DNA from: M30B80 sp965656935
Lineage (GTDB): Bacteria > Pseudomonadota > Alphaproteobacteria > Rhodobacterales > Rhodobacteraceae
NCBI GenBank assembly: GCA_965656935.1
Contig: CBFHMG010000011.1
Location: 1 to 64,000, forward strand
DNA: 64,000 nucleotides
Direction of reading: 5' to 3'
How positions within the stretch are numbered: position 1 is the first letter of the stretch; every line of letters begins with the position of its first letter. A program made the translations under genes and the position numbers. Below are positions 7,227 through 16,760 of the stretch, one piece after another. The notes beneath the pieces were generated by a model. The model did no database searches and was not told where the DNA came from. It saw only the letters and a program-made list of their open reading frames with translations.

Positions 7227-8465
7227 TCAGGCCGCCTGATCCAGACCAAAGGCATCATGCAGCGCCTGCACGGCCAGCTCGAGATATTTGCGGTCTATCA
7301 AGACACTGACCTTGATCTCGGAGGTGGTGATCACTTTGATATTGATGCCCTCATCGCGCAGGGTCGAGAACATCTTGGCCGCAACGCCCGCATGGCTGCG
7401 CATCCCGATACCCACGATTGACACTTTGCAAACATCCGTATCGGTCAGCAATTCGACATAAGCGATGTCATCGGCCGCTTTGGCCTCGCTCAAGGCTTTC
7501 TGCGCGCGCTGGACCTGATCGATCGGCAAAGAGAAAGTCATATCGGTCAGACCTTTCTCCGAGATGTTCTGCACGATCATATCGACATTCACGCCTGCCT
7601 CCGACAAAGGCCCGAAAATCGCGGCCGCAATACCGGGGCGGTCGGCGACTTCCGTCAGGGTCATTTTTGCCTCATCGCGGGAAAAGGCCACTCCGGCCAC
7701 GACATTGCTTTCCACGATTTCCTCCTCGTCACAGACCAATGTGCCTGCACTATCATCGTTATCTTCGAAACTCGACAAAACCCGCAAACGCACCTTGTAG
7801 CGCATTGCCAGCTCCACCGAACGGGTTTGAAGCACTTTCGCCCCGAGGCTTGCCAGTTCCAACATTTCCTCAAACGCGATCTTATCGAGCTTGCGCGCCT
7901 TGGAGGTGATCCGCGGGTCTGTTGTATAGACGCCGTCCACATCCGTGTAGATATCGCAGCGCTCGGCCCCGAAAGCAGCGGCAAAAGCCACAGCAGTGGT
8001 ATCCGAGCCACCGCGCCCAAGCGTTGTGATGCGCCCCTCGGGGCTGATCCCTTGGAAGCCCGCCACAACCGCGACCTTCATGCCTTCGCCGAATTTGGCA
8101 AGGATGTTTTCAGGCGGGATCGCCTCAATGCGTGCGCTGGCATGGGCGTCTGTGGTTTGCACCGGCACTTGCCAGCCTTGCCAGCTGCGTGCGGGCACAT
8201 CCATTTCCTGCAATGTCAGTGCCATCAACCCTGCGGTGACATTTTCGCCCGAGGACACGACCGCATCATATTCGCGCGCATCATAAAGCGGCGATGTTTC
8301 CCCAACATAGCCCACCAGCTTGTTCGTCTCGCCCGACATGGCCGAGACGATCACGATGACATCATAGCCATTCGCAACTTCACGGCCCACGCGCTTGGCA
8401 GCGCGGCGGATACGATCAAGTGTGGCGACGCTTGTGCCGCCGAATTTCATGACCAGAATGGGCAT
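7227..8465 (-). CDS. lysC: Aspartate kinase
   Basis: Phosphorylates aspartate in the first step of the lysine, threonine, methionine and diaminopimelate pathway. The start at 8465 (MPILVMKFGGTSV) is chosen over an open 42-codon extension because KFGGTS is the family N-terminus and AGAAGGA lies just upstream; this gives 412 residues. The amino-acid kinase domain with RGGSDTTAVAFA is followed by two ACT domains (starting about residue 265) that bind feedback inhibitors. Monocistronic in this layout; the upstream SDR gene is about 100 bases away, with a copy of the dispersed motif between them. Confidence 0.95.
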   Translation of the reverse strand: MPILVMKFGGTSVATLDRIRRAAKRVGREVANGYDVIVIVSAMSGETNKLVGYVGETSPLYDAREYDAVVSSGENVTAGLMALTLQEMDVPARSWQGWQVPVQTTDAHASARIEAIPPENILAKFGEGMKVAVVAGFQGISPEGRITTLGRGGSDTTAVAFAAAFGAERCDIYTDVDGVYTTDPRITSKARKLDKIAFEEMLELASLGAKVLQTRSVELAMRYKVRLRVLSSFEDNDDSAGTLVCDEEEIVESNVVAGVAFSRDEAKMTLTEVADRPGIAAAIFGPLSEAGVNVDMIVQNISEKGLTDMTFSLPIDQVQRAQKALSEAKAADDIAYVELLTDTDVCKVSIVGIGMRSHAGVAAKMFSTLRDEGINIKVITTSEIKVSVLIDRKYLELAVQALHDAFGLDQAA

Positions 8466-8548
8466 GAGCGTTCCTTCTCTAAAATCGCGGCAGGCTTTAC
8501 GCTGCGCCGCGCTGAGGTGCAAGGGGGAAGGGCCTGATGGGCTTTTCC

Positions 8549-8567
8549 TATTTAGAGAAAGATGAAG
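8549..8567 (+). repeat. Dispersed motif copy B
   Basis: TATTTAGAGAAAGATGAAG at 8549-8567 matches the dispersed motif consensus TATTTTTGGAAAGATGAAG at 16 of 19 positions. It ends immediately at the 3' end of the SDR gene, so on the SDR transcript it lies just after the stop codon. Confidence 0.5.
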
Positions 8568-8568
8568 T

Positions 8569-9213
8569 TCAATAGGGGTGGATGCGGCCATCCCATGTGA
8601 GAAACTGGCCTGTTGTCTCTAGGCTCAGCTCAACCAGCCGTTGCGCCAGCCCTTGCGCGGATTGGGTGGCGGTGATGTCAGCCTCTCCTCCGCCCATATC
8701 GGTCTGGACCCAACCGGGGTGATAAATGCCGACCGCGATGCCGCGCGGTTTGAGATCGGTTGCCAGATTGCGCCCCAGATTGAGGGCCGCCGCCTTGGAG
8801 GCGCGGTAGATATAACTGCCCCCCGGCGCGCGTTCATGCGATGCCATCTGGCTGGAGATGATCATGATCTTGGGCGCGTCTGATAGGGCGAGGTTTGGCA
8901 AAAGGGCCTGAACGGTCAGAAAGACACCCGTGACATTGGCGGCGAAGGTCTCGGCCCAAAGCGGGGCCGCATAGCCTGTCTCGAGGTTTTGGCCCTTATC
9001 ATTATAGATGCCTGCATTGCAGATCACCACATCGAGCCTTTGGCTTTTAAGGGTGTTTGCAAGGGCTGTGGCCGAGGCGGGGTTGGTCACGTCAAGGGTG
9101 AGAAACCCCGCTTTGTCGCGCGCGGTAGGGTGGGTTGTGTGGCCCTCATGCAAAAGCTGATCATTCAGTGCGGCCCCGATGCCGCGATTTGCGCCTGTGA
9201 TGAGAATATCCAT
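8569..9213 (-). CDS. Short-chain dehydrogenase/reductase (SDR)
   Basis: 214 residues with the SDR hallmarks: TGANRGIG cofactor-binding loop at residues 6-13, NAG in VVICNAGIY, a catalytic Ser in IISSQMAS and YRASK. A proline-glycine motif (HPGWVQTDMGG) follows the active site. It is a classical SDR using NAD(P)H; the substrate is not predictable. It lies between lysC and the alkylation-repair gene on the same strand, but gaps and the dispersed motif suggest separate transcription from lysC. Confidence 0.85.
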   Translation of the reverse strand: MDILITGANRGIGAALNDQLLHEGHTTHPTARDKAGFLTLDVTNPASATALANTLKSQRLDVVICNAGIYNDKGQNLETGYAAPLWAETFAANVTGVFLTVQALLPNLALSDAPKIMIISSQMASHERAPGGSYIYRASKAAALNLGRNLATDLKPRGIAVGIYHPGWVQTDMGGGEADITATQSAQGLAQRLVELSLETTGQFLTWDGRIHPY

Positions 9214-9238
9214 ATGCAGCTCCGAATTGTTTTGAGCA

Positions 9239-9922
9239 TCACCCTGCGAGGTAACGCGCGGCTTCTTTTCTGGCGAAGGGTTTCAAACGCGCGCCATGCT
9301 CTTCAAGAAAGGCGCGGGTGCGCGGCGCATCCTTGCGGGAGAGATCGCGCAGCCACCATGCAACAGCTTTCTGGATAAACCAATTCTTGTCATCGACATA
9401 GGTGGCGCACCAGCCAAGGATCCTGTCGCGGGCGGCCAGTTCATCGGGTTTGGGGAAGCGCGACTTTGTATAGCATAATGTGAAGACAAGCGCCGCACGG
9501 CGCGTCCAGAGATGCTCCGAGTCTGTCCAACCCTCGATCTCATCAAGCCGCGCAGGGTTTTGGAGCAAGCGCTTGGTGCCAGCTTGCGCCATGGCATCGG
9601 CGATGGCCCATGAATCAAAATCGGGCAGGAAGCGGCTGATGGCCTCCCATGCGAGGGCATCATCGGGGCGGATTCGGGCTTGTAAAAACAGCTTGCCGCA
9701 GGCGATGCGCGCCTCGAAAATATTGCTGCTCCACAGCGCATCAGAAAGGGCAACGCAGTCTGCCAGTGGCAGCGATTTCCGCCATTGTGTTGCAAGCGCG
9801 CTGACCTGCCCGTTGGAGAGGCCCAGATAGGGACGATCCACCTTATGATAGGCGCGCATTTGTTCGGCCCGAACGGGATCGGCTTGCGCGCTGAGCGCGG
9901 CCAAGGCCTGCTCGGCGGTCAC
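9239..9922 (-). CDS. DNA alkylation repair protein (AlkD-like HEAT repeat)
   Basis: 227 residues, all-helical, with repeated helical hairpins of the AlkC/AlkD HEAT-like fold (LWSSNIFEARIACGKLF; SWAIADAMAQAG; NWFIQKAVAWWLRDL). AlkD proteins excise N3- and N7-alkylated purines. The Trp/Asp-rich segments and the late FIQKAVAWWLRDLS helix match the DNA-facing surface typical of the family. It overlaps glmS by four bases, so it is the last gene of a glmU-glmS-repair gene transcript. Confidence 0.85.
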   Translation of the reverse strand: MTAEQALAALSAQADPVRAEQMRAYHKVDRPYLGLSNGQVSALATQWRKSLPLADCVALSDALWSSNIFEARIACGKLFLQARIRPDDALAWEAISRFLPDFDSWAIADAMAQAGTKRLLQNPARLDEIEGWTDSEHLWTRRAALVFTLCYTKSRFPKPDELAARDRILGWCATYVDDKNWFIQKAVAWWLRDLSRKDAPRTRAFLEEHGARLKPFARKEAARYLAG

Positions 9923-11730
9923 TCGACCGTCACGGATTTCGCCAGATTGCGTGGCTGGTCGACATCCGTGCCCTTATGAACCGCCGTGTGATAGGCGATG
10001 AGCTGCGCCGGGATTGCATAAAGGATCGGCGCGAAGAACGGATCAATCTCGGGCATGATCAGGGTTTTCCACACGCCTTCGGAGGCAATTTCGGCCCCTT
10101 GCTTATCGGTGACCAGCATCACTTGGCCATCCCGCGCCATGACTTCCTGCATATTGGAGACGGTTTTGTCGAAGAGCGCGTCGCGCGGGGCCAGAACGAT
10201 CACAGGCACCTCTTCATCCACCAGCGCGATGGGGCCATGTTTCAATTCGCCCGAGGCATAGCCTTCGGCATGGATATAGCTGATTTCCTTGAGCTTGAGC
10301 GCACCTTCCAAGGCCATCGGGAACATTGCCCCGCGTCCGAGGAAAAGCACCGTTTGCGCACGTGCCAATTCGGAGGTTTGCTTGGCGATCTGGTCATTAA
10401 GCGCGAGCGCCTGATTGATCAGCCCCGGCAGCCCGCGCAGGGTTGCGACCAGCTCGGCTTCTTTTTCCGGCGTGATCTTTCCGCGTTGGCGGGCGGCGAG
10501 AATGGCCAGATTTGCCAAAGCGCCAAGCTGGCAGAGGAAAGCTTTGGTTGAGGCCACCCCCACTTCGACCCCTGCCATGATCGGCAGCGCCAGATCGCTT
10601 TCGCGCGCGATGGAGCTTTCGGCGACATTCACAACCGACAGGATCGTTTTCGCCTTGCCACTGCAATAGCGCAACGCGGCGAGCGTATCTGCCGTCTCGC
10701 CTGATTGGCTGACAAAAAGTGCTGTCGAGCGATCTGAGACGGGCGGTTCGCGGTAGCGGAATTCCGATGCGATATCGACCTCGCAGGACAGGCCCGCCAA
10801 TTGCTCGAACCAGTATTTCGCAACCAGACAGGCGTAATTGGCCGTTCCGCAGGCCACCAATGTCAGGCGGTCGGTTTCGCTGAAATCAATCTCGCCTTCC
10901 GCAATCTCGACACGCTCGTTTGGCGCGTAATGGGCCAGACATTCCGACAGGACCACGGGCTGTTCATGGATTTCCTTGGCCATGAAATGCTTATGGCCTG
11001 CCTTGTCGATCTGGGCGGCTTGGGCGGCGATTGTCTTGACCGCACGGTTGGCGCGGCGGCCCATATCGTCAAATATCTCGGCGCCGTCGCGCGTGATGAT
11101 GGCGTAATCGCCTTCCTCGAGATAGGTTACCTTATCCGTCATCGGCGACAGCGCGATTGCGTCCGAGCCCACAAACATCTCGCCCTCGCCATAGCCGATC
11201 GCGAGGGGTGAGCCCTTGCGGGCGGCGACCATCAAATCTTCCTCGCCGTCAAAGAGGAAACATAGCGCAAAAGCGCCTTCGAGATGTTTGAGGGTTTCCA
11301 CGGCCGCCTCGCGCGGGGGCAGGCCTTGCTCCAAAAAGCTCTCGCACAGCTTGGCCACGGTTTCGGTATCGGTCTCGCTCTCGAAAGGGCTGCCGCTTAG
11401 GCGTGCACGCAACTCGCGGAAATTCTCGATAATGCCATTATGCACGACAGCCACGCGGCCTGCTTTATGCGGATGGGCATTGGCCTCGGACGGGCCGCCA
11501 TGGGTGGCCCAACGGGTATGTCCGATCCCTGCTTTGCCTGCCAAAGGCTCATGCACCAAGCGATCCGACAGGTTGACCAATTTGCCAACCGCGCGGCGGC
11601 GATCCAGCACACCGTTTTGAACGGTGGCGATGCCTGCACTGTCATAGCCGCGATATTCCAACCGTTTGAGCGCCTCGACCAAGATCGGGGCGACTTCATG
11701 ATGTCCCAATACGCCAACAATTCCGCACAT
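9919..11730 (-). CDS. glmS: Glutamine--fructose-6-phosphate aminotransferase (isomerizing)
   Basis: 603 residues. The N-terminal glutamine amidohydrolase domain starts MCGIVGVLG with catalytic Cys2 and contains the HTRWATHG loop. Two SIS sugar-isomerase domains follow (VACGTANYAC and a second near residue 455), ending in the conserved DQPRNLAKSVTVE tail. It makes glucosamine-6-phosphate, the first step to UDP-GlcNAc for peptidoglycan and LPS. glmU ends two bases upstream, giving a complete GlcN-6-P to UDP-GlcNAc operon apart from glmM. Confidence 0.97.
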   Translation of the reverse strand: MCGIVGVLGHHEVAPILVEALKRLEYRGYDSAGIATVQNGVLDRRRAVGKLVNLSDRLVHEPLAGKAGIGHTRWATHGGPSEANAHPHKAGRVAVVHNGIIENFRELRARLSGSPFESETDTETVAKLCESFLEQGLPPREAAVETLKHLEGAFALCFLFDGEEDLMVAARKGSPLAIGYGEGEMFVGSDAIALSPMTDKVTYLEEGDYAIITRDGAEIFDDMGRRANRAVKTIAAQAAQIDKAGHKHFMAKEIHEQPVVLSECLAHYAPNERVEIAEGEIDFSETDRLTLVACGTANYACLVAKYWFEQLAGLSCEVDIASEFRYREPPVSDRSTALFVSQSGETADTLAALRYCSGKAKTILSVVNVAESSIARESDLALPIMAGVEVGVASTKAFLCQLGALANLAILAARQRGKITPEKEAELVATLRGLPGLINQALALNDQIAKQTSELARAQTVLFLGRGAMFPMALEGALKLKEISYIHAEGYASGELKHGPIALVDEEVPVIVLAPRDALFDKTVSNMQEVMARDGQVMLVTDKQGAEIASEGVWKTLIMPEIDPFFAPILYAIPAQLIAYHTAVHKGTDVDQPRNLAKSVTVE

Positions 11731-11732
11731 GG

Positions 11733-13106
11733 TTAGCTGCCCTTCTTTTTGGTTTTCAATGCCAGCAGATGCGCGCGTAATTTGGCGGCCAATCCCGGCT
11801 TGTTGACCTGTTTGCTGCGCGCAATCGCCATGGCCTCAGCCGGCACATCTTGGGTGATAACGGAGCCCGAGCCCGTCAGCGCATCTGCGCCGACATTGAC
11901 AGGGGCCACGAGCATCGTGTTCGAGCCGATAAACGCGCCCTTACCAATGGTGGTTTTATGCTTCATCACCCCGTCATAATTGCAGGTGATGGTGCCCGCC
12001 CCGATATTGGCCCCTGCGCCAATTTCGGCATCGCCGATATAGCTGAGATGATTGACCTTGGCCCCTTCGCCAAGATGGGCGGCCTTGATCTCCACGAAAT
12101 TGCCGATGCGCACATCATTATCAAGCTCCGCCCCAGGGCGAAGGCGGGCATAGGGGCCGACAACCGCACCGCTGGAGATATGCGCGCCCTCGATATGGGA
12201 ATAGGCGCGGATCGTGGCATTGGATTCCACCGTCGCCTCGGGGCCGAAAACCACGAAAGGCTCGATCACCGTGTCGCGCCCGATATAGGTGTCATAGGCG
12301 AAATAAACCGTCTCGGGTGCAATCAGTGTGACGCCGTTTTCGAAAATCTCAGCGCGTTTGCTGCTTTGGAAAAGCTGCTCGGCGGCGGCCAGCTCGGCGC
12401 GCGTGTTGATCCCCAAGGTTTCGGCCTCGGGGCAGCGCACGGCACTGGCCGAAAGACCGCGCTTGCGGGCCAGTTCCGGCACGTCGGTCAGGTAATACTC
12501 CCCTGCCGCATTGTCATTGCCGACCTCATCCAGCAGCGAAAACAGCGTGGCCGCATCGGCGACAAGCAGCCCTGAATTGCAAAACGTGATGGCCAATTGC
12601 TCAGGGGTTGCATCCTTTGCCTCGATAATCCGCTCCAAGGCTTCGCCTTGCATCAGCAAACGCCCATAGCGGCCCGGGTCAGCGGCTTCGAACCCCAGCA
12701 CAATCACATCGTGATGGGCGCGCGCGGCTTGCATGGACGCCAATGTCTCTTCCGAGATGAACGGCGTGTCGCCATAAAGCACGATCACATCGCCCTCGAA
12801 CCCTTCAAGGGCGGCTTTTGCCTGCAATACGGCATGGCCTGTCCCAAGCTGTTCGGTTTGGCGGACACAGATCGCGGCGTCCTGATGGGCTGTAACGGCC
12901 GCCTCAACCTGTTCTGCGCCATGCCCTGTGACCACGATAATGCGGGCGGGCTCAAGCGCGGCACCCGCGCGCATGGCATGGGCCACCAAAGGCGCGCCAC
13001 CGATCGGATGCAGCACTTTTGGCAGGTCGGAGTTCATCCGCGAGCCTTGGCCAGCGGCAAGAATAACCAATGCGCAGGGGCGGAGTGTAGACTGCTCTTC
13101 AGACAT
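11733..13106 (-). CDS. glmU: Bifunctional UDP-GlcNAc pyrophosphorylase / GlcN-1-P acetyltransferase
   Basis: The N-terminal nucleotidyltransferase has LAAGQGSRMNSDLPKVLH. The C-terminal left-handed beta helix has hexapeptide repeats (IGAGANIGAGTITCNYDG) and the acetyl-CoA site GAFIGSNTMLVAPV. It acetylates glucosamine-1-phosphate and couples it to UTP. I place the start at 13106 (MSEEQ), giving 457 residues, close to the usual length; the frame is open 25 codons further, with an internal ATG at 13148. The ribosome site is weak at each option. Divergent from gph. Confidence 0.95.
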   Translation of the reverse strand: MSEEQSTLRPCALVILAAGQGSRMNSDLPKVLHPIGGAPLVAHAMRAGAALEPARIIVVTGHGAEQVEAAVTAHQDAAICVRQTEQLGTGHAVLQAKAALEGFEGDVIVLYGDTPFISEETLASMQAARAHHDVIVLGFEAADPGRYGRLLMQGEALERIIEAKDATPEQLAITFCNSGLLVADAATLFSLLDEVGNDNAAGEYYLTDVPELARKRGLSASAVRCPEAETLGINTRAELAAAEQLFQSSKRAEIFENGVTLIAPETVYFAYDTYIGRDTVIEPFVVFGPEATVESNATIRAYSHIEGAHISSGAVVGPYARLRPGAELDNDVRIGNFVEIKAAHLGEGAKVNHLSYIGDAEIGAGANIGAGTITCNYDGVMKHKTTIGKGAFIGSNTMLVAPVNVGADALTGSGSVITQDVPAEAMAIARSKQVNKPGLAAKLRAHLLALKTKKKGS

Positions 13107-13235
13107 GAATTCTCGGGCTTTCCCTTGTTTGCGATGGGTATTATCCATGAGGGCGCATCGTGCAAGGCCATCAGCGGTCAAATCGCCTTACGCTACATTT
13201 CAAAAACGGGCGGAAATTCGCCAATTGGGGTCTAA

Positions 13236-13907
13236 ATGCCTAGAAAAACGGTGATTTTCGATCTGGATGGCACAATCGCCGATACCAGTGGTGATCTGAT
13301 TGCAGCGGCAAATACCGCTTTTGCGGAATTGGGATATGCCCCGCAACTCGAGATGGGGCGCGATGATGCAACTGCGGTTGCAGGAGCTCGCGCAATGCTG
13401 AAACTGAGTTGTGAACGCCTTGATCTGCCTGATGCGGCCGCCGTGATCGAGAATGGCTTTCCCATATTGCTGCGCGCCTATGGTGATGCAATCGACACCC
13501 ATACCACCCTCTATCCCGGTGTGATCGACGCGGTGGAGCGGTTGCACCGCGCCGATATGGCTGTTGGGATTTGCACCAATAAACCAGAAGCGCTTGCCGT
13601 CACCCTGACGCAGCGTTTGGGCATCGCGGGGCTGTTCACCTCGCTTATCGGGGCCGATACGCTGCCCACCCGCAAGCCCGACCCCGCGCCCTATTTCAAA
13701 GCCGTCGAGCAGGCGGGCGGGGCGGTCTCACACTCCACCCTGATCGGCGACACCATCACCGACCGCAAAACCGCCAAAGCCGCTGGCGTTCCCTCAGTGC
13801 TGGTCACTTTCGGGCCAAGCGGCCATGCCGTGGCTGATCTCGCGCCTGAGGCGCTGTTGGATCACTATGATGATCTGGACCGCGTTTTGGATATAATCCT
13901 TCCCTGA
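13236..13907 (+). CDS. gph: HAD phosphatase, probable phosphoglycolate phosphatase
   Basis: 223 residues of the HAD superfamily subfamily IA. Motif I is IFDLDGTIADT, motif II is ICTNKP, and motifs III/IV appear as RKPDP and LIGDTITD. The helical cap between them is the size found in Gph. It would dephosphorylate 2-phosphoglycolate from DNA repair or oxygenase reactions. It is divergent from glmU across 129 bases and followed immediately by the dispersed motif. Another HAD phosphatase at 30522 means substrate assignment is by similarity only. Confidence 0.85.
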   Translation: MPRKTVIFDLDGTIADTSGDLIAAANTAFAELGYAPQLEMGRDDATAVAGARAMLKLSCERLDLPDAAAVIENGFPILLRAYGDAIDTHTTLYPGVIDAVERLHRADMAVGICTNKPEALAVTLTQRLGIAGLFTSLIGADTLPTRKPDPAPYFKAVEQAGGAVSHSTLIGDTITDRKTAKAAGVPSVLVTFGPSGHAVADLAPEALLDHYDDLDRVLDIILP

Positions 13908-13910
13908 TCT

Positions 13911-13930
13911 TTCATCTTTCTAAAAATACG
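13911..13930. repeat. Dispersed motif copy C
   Basis: TTCATCTTTCTAAAAATACG at 13911-13930 is the reverse-orientation form of TATTTTTGGAAAGATGAA with one substitution. It starts three bases after the gph stop codon. Confidence 0.5.
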
Positions 13931-13982
13931 CATCGCACCGCTTGCCATTGACGCGGGACGTGAGGGGGCTAATCCTTCGCGC

Positions 13983-15182
13983 ATGGATATTAAGCCGAGA
14001 TTCACACGCCCCTTCACCCAGCAAGAGCCGATCCCCGAAGACGGGATCGCGGCGGCGGTCGCGATCATGCGCTCGGGCCGTATCCACCGCTATAACACCA
14101 TGGGCGAGGAGATCGCCGAGGCCGCGCTTCTGGAAGAAGAATTCGCCTCTTTCACAGGGGCGAAATACTGCCTTGCGGTGACATCGGGTGGCTATGCCAT
14201 GGGTGCAGCGCTGCGCGCGCTGGAGGTTCAGGCAGGCGATAAAGTGCTCTCCAACGGTTTTACCCTTGCCCCTGTTCCCGGTGCCATCGCCGCGCTGGGC
14301 GCCGAGCCTGTTTTTGTCGAAACCACTGAAAGCCTGACCATCGACCTGCCCGATTTGCAGGAAAAGATCGCGCAAAGCGGGGCGAAGGTTTTGCTCTTGT
14401 CACATATGCGCGGCCATATCTGCGATATGGATGCGCTGATGGATATCTGTGACCGCGCAGGCGTGCAGGTGGTCGAGGATTGCGCCCATACCATGGGGGC
14501 GGAATGGGCGGGCAAGCCTTCGGGGCGGCACGGGGTGATCGGCTGCTATTCCACCCAAACCTATAAACATATGAACTCGGGCGAGGGGGGCTTTGTCACC
14601 TGTGATGACCCCGAACTCATGGCGCGGATGATCATCCTGTCGGGCAGCTATATGCTCTATGAACGCCACCGCGCGGCCCCGCCGCCCGAGGCTTTCGAGC
14701 AGATCAGATACCTCACGCCCAATGTCTCGGGCCGTATGGATAATTTGCGCGCCGCCATCCTGCGCCCGCAATTGGCCGATCTCGAGGCGCAGATCACCCG
14801 CTGGAACAGGCTCTACCGCTCTGTCGAAACAGGCCTGCGCAACACGCCCTCCCTGCAGGTGATTGAGCGTGATCCGCGCGAGAAAATCGTGGGCTCCTCC
14901 ATCCAGTTCCTGCTGCCCGATTGGAGCGGTGATGACATCCGCGCCCTGCTTGCGGCCTGCGCCGCGCGCGGGGTGGAGTTGAAATGGTTCGGCGCGCCTG
15001 AGCCTGTGGCCTTTACCTCGCGCTACGATTCATGGCGCTATGCCAAACCGCAATCGCTGCCCCGAACCGACCGTATTCTGGCAGGCCTAATAGATATGCG
15101 CCTGCCCCTCACTTTCACCGAGCAAGACGCCGCCCTCATCGCCGAGATTATTCGCGATGAGGTGATGGCCGCAAAGGGCTAG
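13983..15182 (+). CDS. DegT/DnrJ/EryC1/StrS family PLP-dependent aminotransferase
   Basis: 399 residues with the sugar aminotransferase fold. The PLP-binding lysine is in TQTYKHMNSGEGGF, the conserved aspartate that holds the pyridine nitrogen is in VVEDCAHTMGAE, and the N-terminal region has SGRIHRYN. The family usually transfers an amino group to nucleotide-linked keto-sugars, but standalone members have other roles. Here it has no sugar-nucleotide neighbours: gph lies upstream and hemN is convergent downstream, so its pathway is open. Confidence 0.85.
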   Translation: MDIKPRFTRPFTQQEPIPEDGIAAAVAIMRSGRIHRYNTMGEEIAEAALLEEEFASFTGAKYCLAVTSGGYAMGAALRALEVQAGDKVLSNGFTLAPVPGAIAALGAEPVFVETTESLTIDLPDLQEKIAQSGAKVLLLSHMRGHICDMDALMDICDRAGVQVVEDCAHTMGAEWAGKPSGRHGVIGCYSTQTYKHMNSGEGGFVTCDDPELMARMIILSGSYMLYERHRAAPPPEAFEQIRYLTPNVSGRMDNLRAAILRPQLADLEAQITRWNRLYRSVETGLRNTPSLQVIERDPREKIVGSSIQFLLPDWSGDDIRALLAACAARGVELKWFGAPEPVAFTSRYDSWRYAKPQSLPRTDRILAGLIDMRLPLTFTEQDAALIAEIIRDEVMAAKG

Positions 15183-15233
15183 GGCACGGCGCTAGCCACG
15201 TTCCGCACTAACAAGGCTGGGTTGGCCTATTCC

Positions 15234-16583
15234 CTAAACGGCCACCGCATGTTGCTTCACGCTTGGGGTGAGATAGCTGTCAAAAAGGGATGCGATGACG
15301 CGCAGGACAGGCGCGCCTTTGGGGGTGACAGTGATCACGCCACCTTCGCGCGTGATCAAACCATTTGTTTCGAATTGATCAATCCGCCCTAGCTGGTCGG
15401 CATACCAATCTGCAGATGCCCCAGCGCGGGCGGCCTCAAGGCCCAAATCAACGCGGCCATTGCACATCAATTGCTCGATCACCCGCCCCCTGAGCACATC
15501 TTCGCCTTGAAACGCCAAACCCTTGCCGATGGGCAATTCCCCCGCTGTCACGGCGCGAGCCCAAGCCCCCGTTTCTGACAGGTTCTGCACATAGCCCGAC
15601 GGCGTCCGTCCGATCGATGTGGCCCCCAGCCCCAGCATGGTCTCGGCCTGATCCGTGGTGTAGCCCTGAAAATTGCGTCTGAGTTTGCCTGTTTTGGCGG
15701 CAATCGCCATCGGGTCCTCAGGGCGCGCGAAATGGTCCAGCCCAATTGCCACATAGCCCGCATCGGCCAAGGCGCTGGCGGCCATCTGTGATTGCGCAAG
15801 CCGTGCGGCGGTATCGGGCAGGGCCGCTTCGTCGATCAGCCTTTGCTTCTTGGCCATCCAAGGCACATGGGCATAGCCGAAAAGAGCGATACGGTCGGGC
15901 TGCATCTCGAGGCAAAGATCGATTGTCTTGAGAAGGGTTTCCACGCTTTGGCGGGGTAAGCCGTAGATAAGGTCGAAATTGATGCCCGTGACCCCAGCCG
16001 TGCGCATCCCGTCTACGCTGGCGCGCACCATATCGGGTGGCTGTACACGGTTGATGGCTTTTTGCACCTTGGGGTCAAATTCCTGAACGCCGAAACTTGC
16101 ACGCGTAAAGCCCAAATCCCCGATCCGCCTGATCATCTCGGGGGTAAGGGTGCGCGGGTCGCTCTCGATGGCCAGTTCGGCATCGGCTGTGATGGTGAAA
16201 TGCTGGCCTATGGCCTCCATCGCGCGGGCAAGATCATCGGGGCTCAAAGCAGTTGGCGTGCCGCCGCCCCAATGCAAATGCGATATCTTCATCCGCGCAG
16301 GCAAATGCGCCGCGACCAGCGCGATCTCCTCGGTCAGTGTTTTGGCATATTGGGCAATAGGCGCCTCGCGCGTGGCAAGTTTCATATTGCATCCACAATA
16401 CCAGCATAGCGCGCGGCAAAACGGGACATGGAGATAGAGCGATATGGGGTCCTCAATAGGCAAGCCCCCTAGCCAATCGGAATAGAGGCGGGCGTTAAAA
16501 TCTATCGAGAAATGCGGGGCGGTGGGGTAGCTGGTATAGCGGGGCACATTCTGCCCGAGATAGGATTTAAGCGGTTCGGTCAT
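15234..16583 (-). CDS. hemN: Oxygen-independent coproporphyrinogen III oxidase
   Basis: 449 residues. The radical SAM iron-sulfur motif CRALCWYC (C-x3-C-x2-C, about residues 53-60) is followed by the HemN GGGTPTAL motif and the C-terminal HemN domain. It converts coproporphyrinogen III to protoporphyrinogen IX in the cytoplasm without oxygen, feeding heme or bacteriochlorophyll synthesis under low oxygen. A perfect FNR box is centred 83 bases upstream of the start, which fits anaerobic induction as known for FnrL targets in Rhodobacter. Confidence 0.93.
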   Translation of the reverse strand: MTEPLKSYLGQNVPRYTSYPTAPHFSIDFNARLYSDWLGGLPIEDPISLYLHVPFCRALCWYCGCNMKLATREAPIAQYAKTLTEEIALVAAHLPARMKISHLHWGGGTPTALSPDDLARAMEAIGQHFTITADAELAIESDPRTLTPEMIRRIGDLGFTRASFGVQEFDPKVQKAINRVQPPDMVRASVDGMRTAGVTGINFDLIYGLPRQSVETLLKTIDLCLEMQPDRIALFGYAHVPWMAKKQRLIDEAALPDTAARLAQSQMAASALADAGYVAIGLDHFARPEDPMAIAAKTGKLRRNFQGYTTDQAETMLGLGATSIGRTPSGYVQNLSETGAWARAVTAGELPIGKGLAFQGEDVLRGRVIEQLMCNGRVDLGLEAARAGASADWYADQLGRIDQFETNGLITREGGVITVTPKGAPVLRVIASLFDSYLTPSVKQHAVAV

Positions 16584-16659
16584 GATCTGGCAGCTCCCCT
16601 GTTGCGCGCGCAGCCTTTGCTCTGGGGATCAGGCCTATAGAACTGAGCGCGTGCGGGTT

Positions 16660-16673
16660 TTGATCTGCATCAA
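16660..16673. promoter_or_regulatory. FNR/FnrL box, perfect TTGAT-N4-ATCAA
   Basis: TTGATCTGCATCAA matches the FNR consensus exactly. It is centred at 16666.5, about 83 bases upstream of the hemN start codon, a distance compatible with class II activation of hemN. Confidence 0.75.
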
Positions 16674-16760
16674 GGGCGTGGAAGAAAATTCCACCTTTGA
16701 ACCTTCGGCGCGACATGACGGTCGGATTGGACCTCTTTTATTGCGCGGGTCACCTGCGGG

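Noticed and set aside
8466..8591. 42-codon N-terminal extension of lysC
   Set aside because: The family N-terminus KFGGTS and a good ribosome site place the start at 8465.
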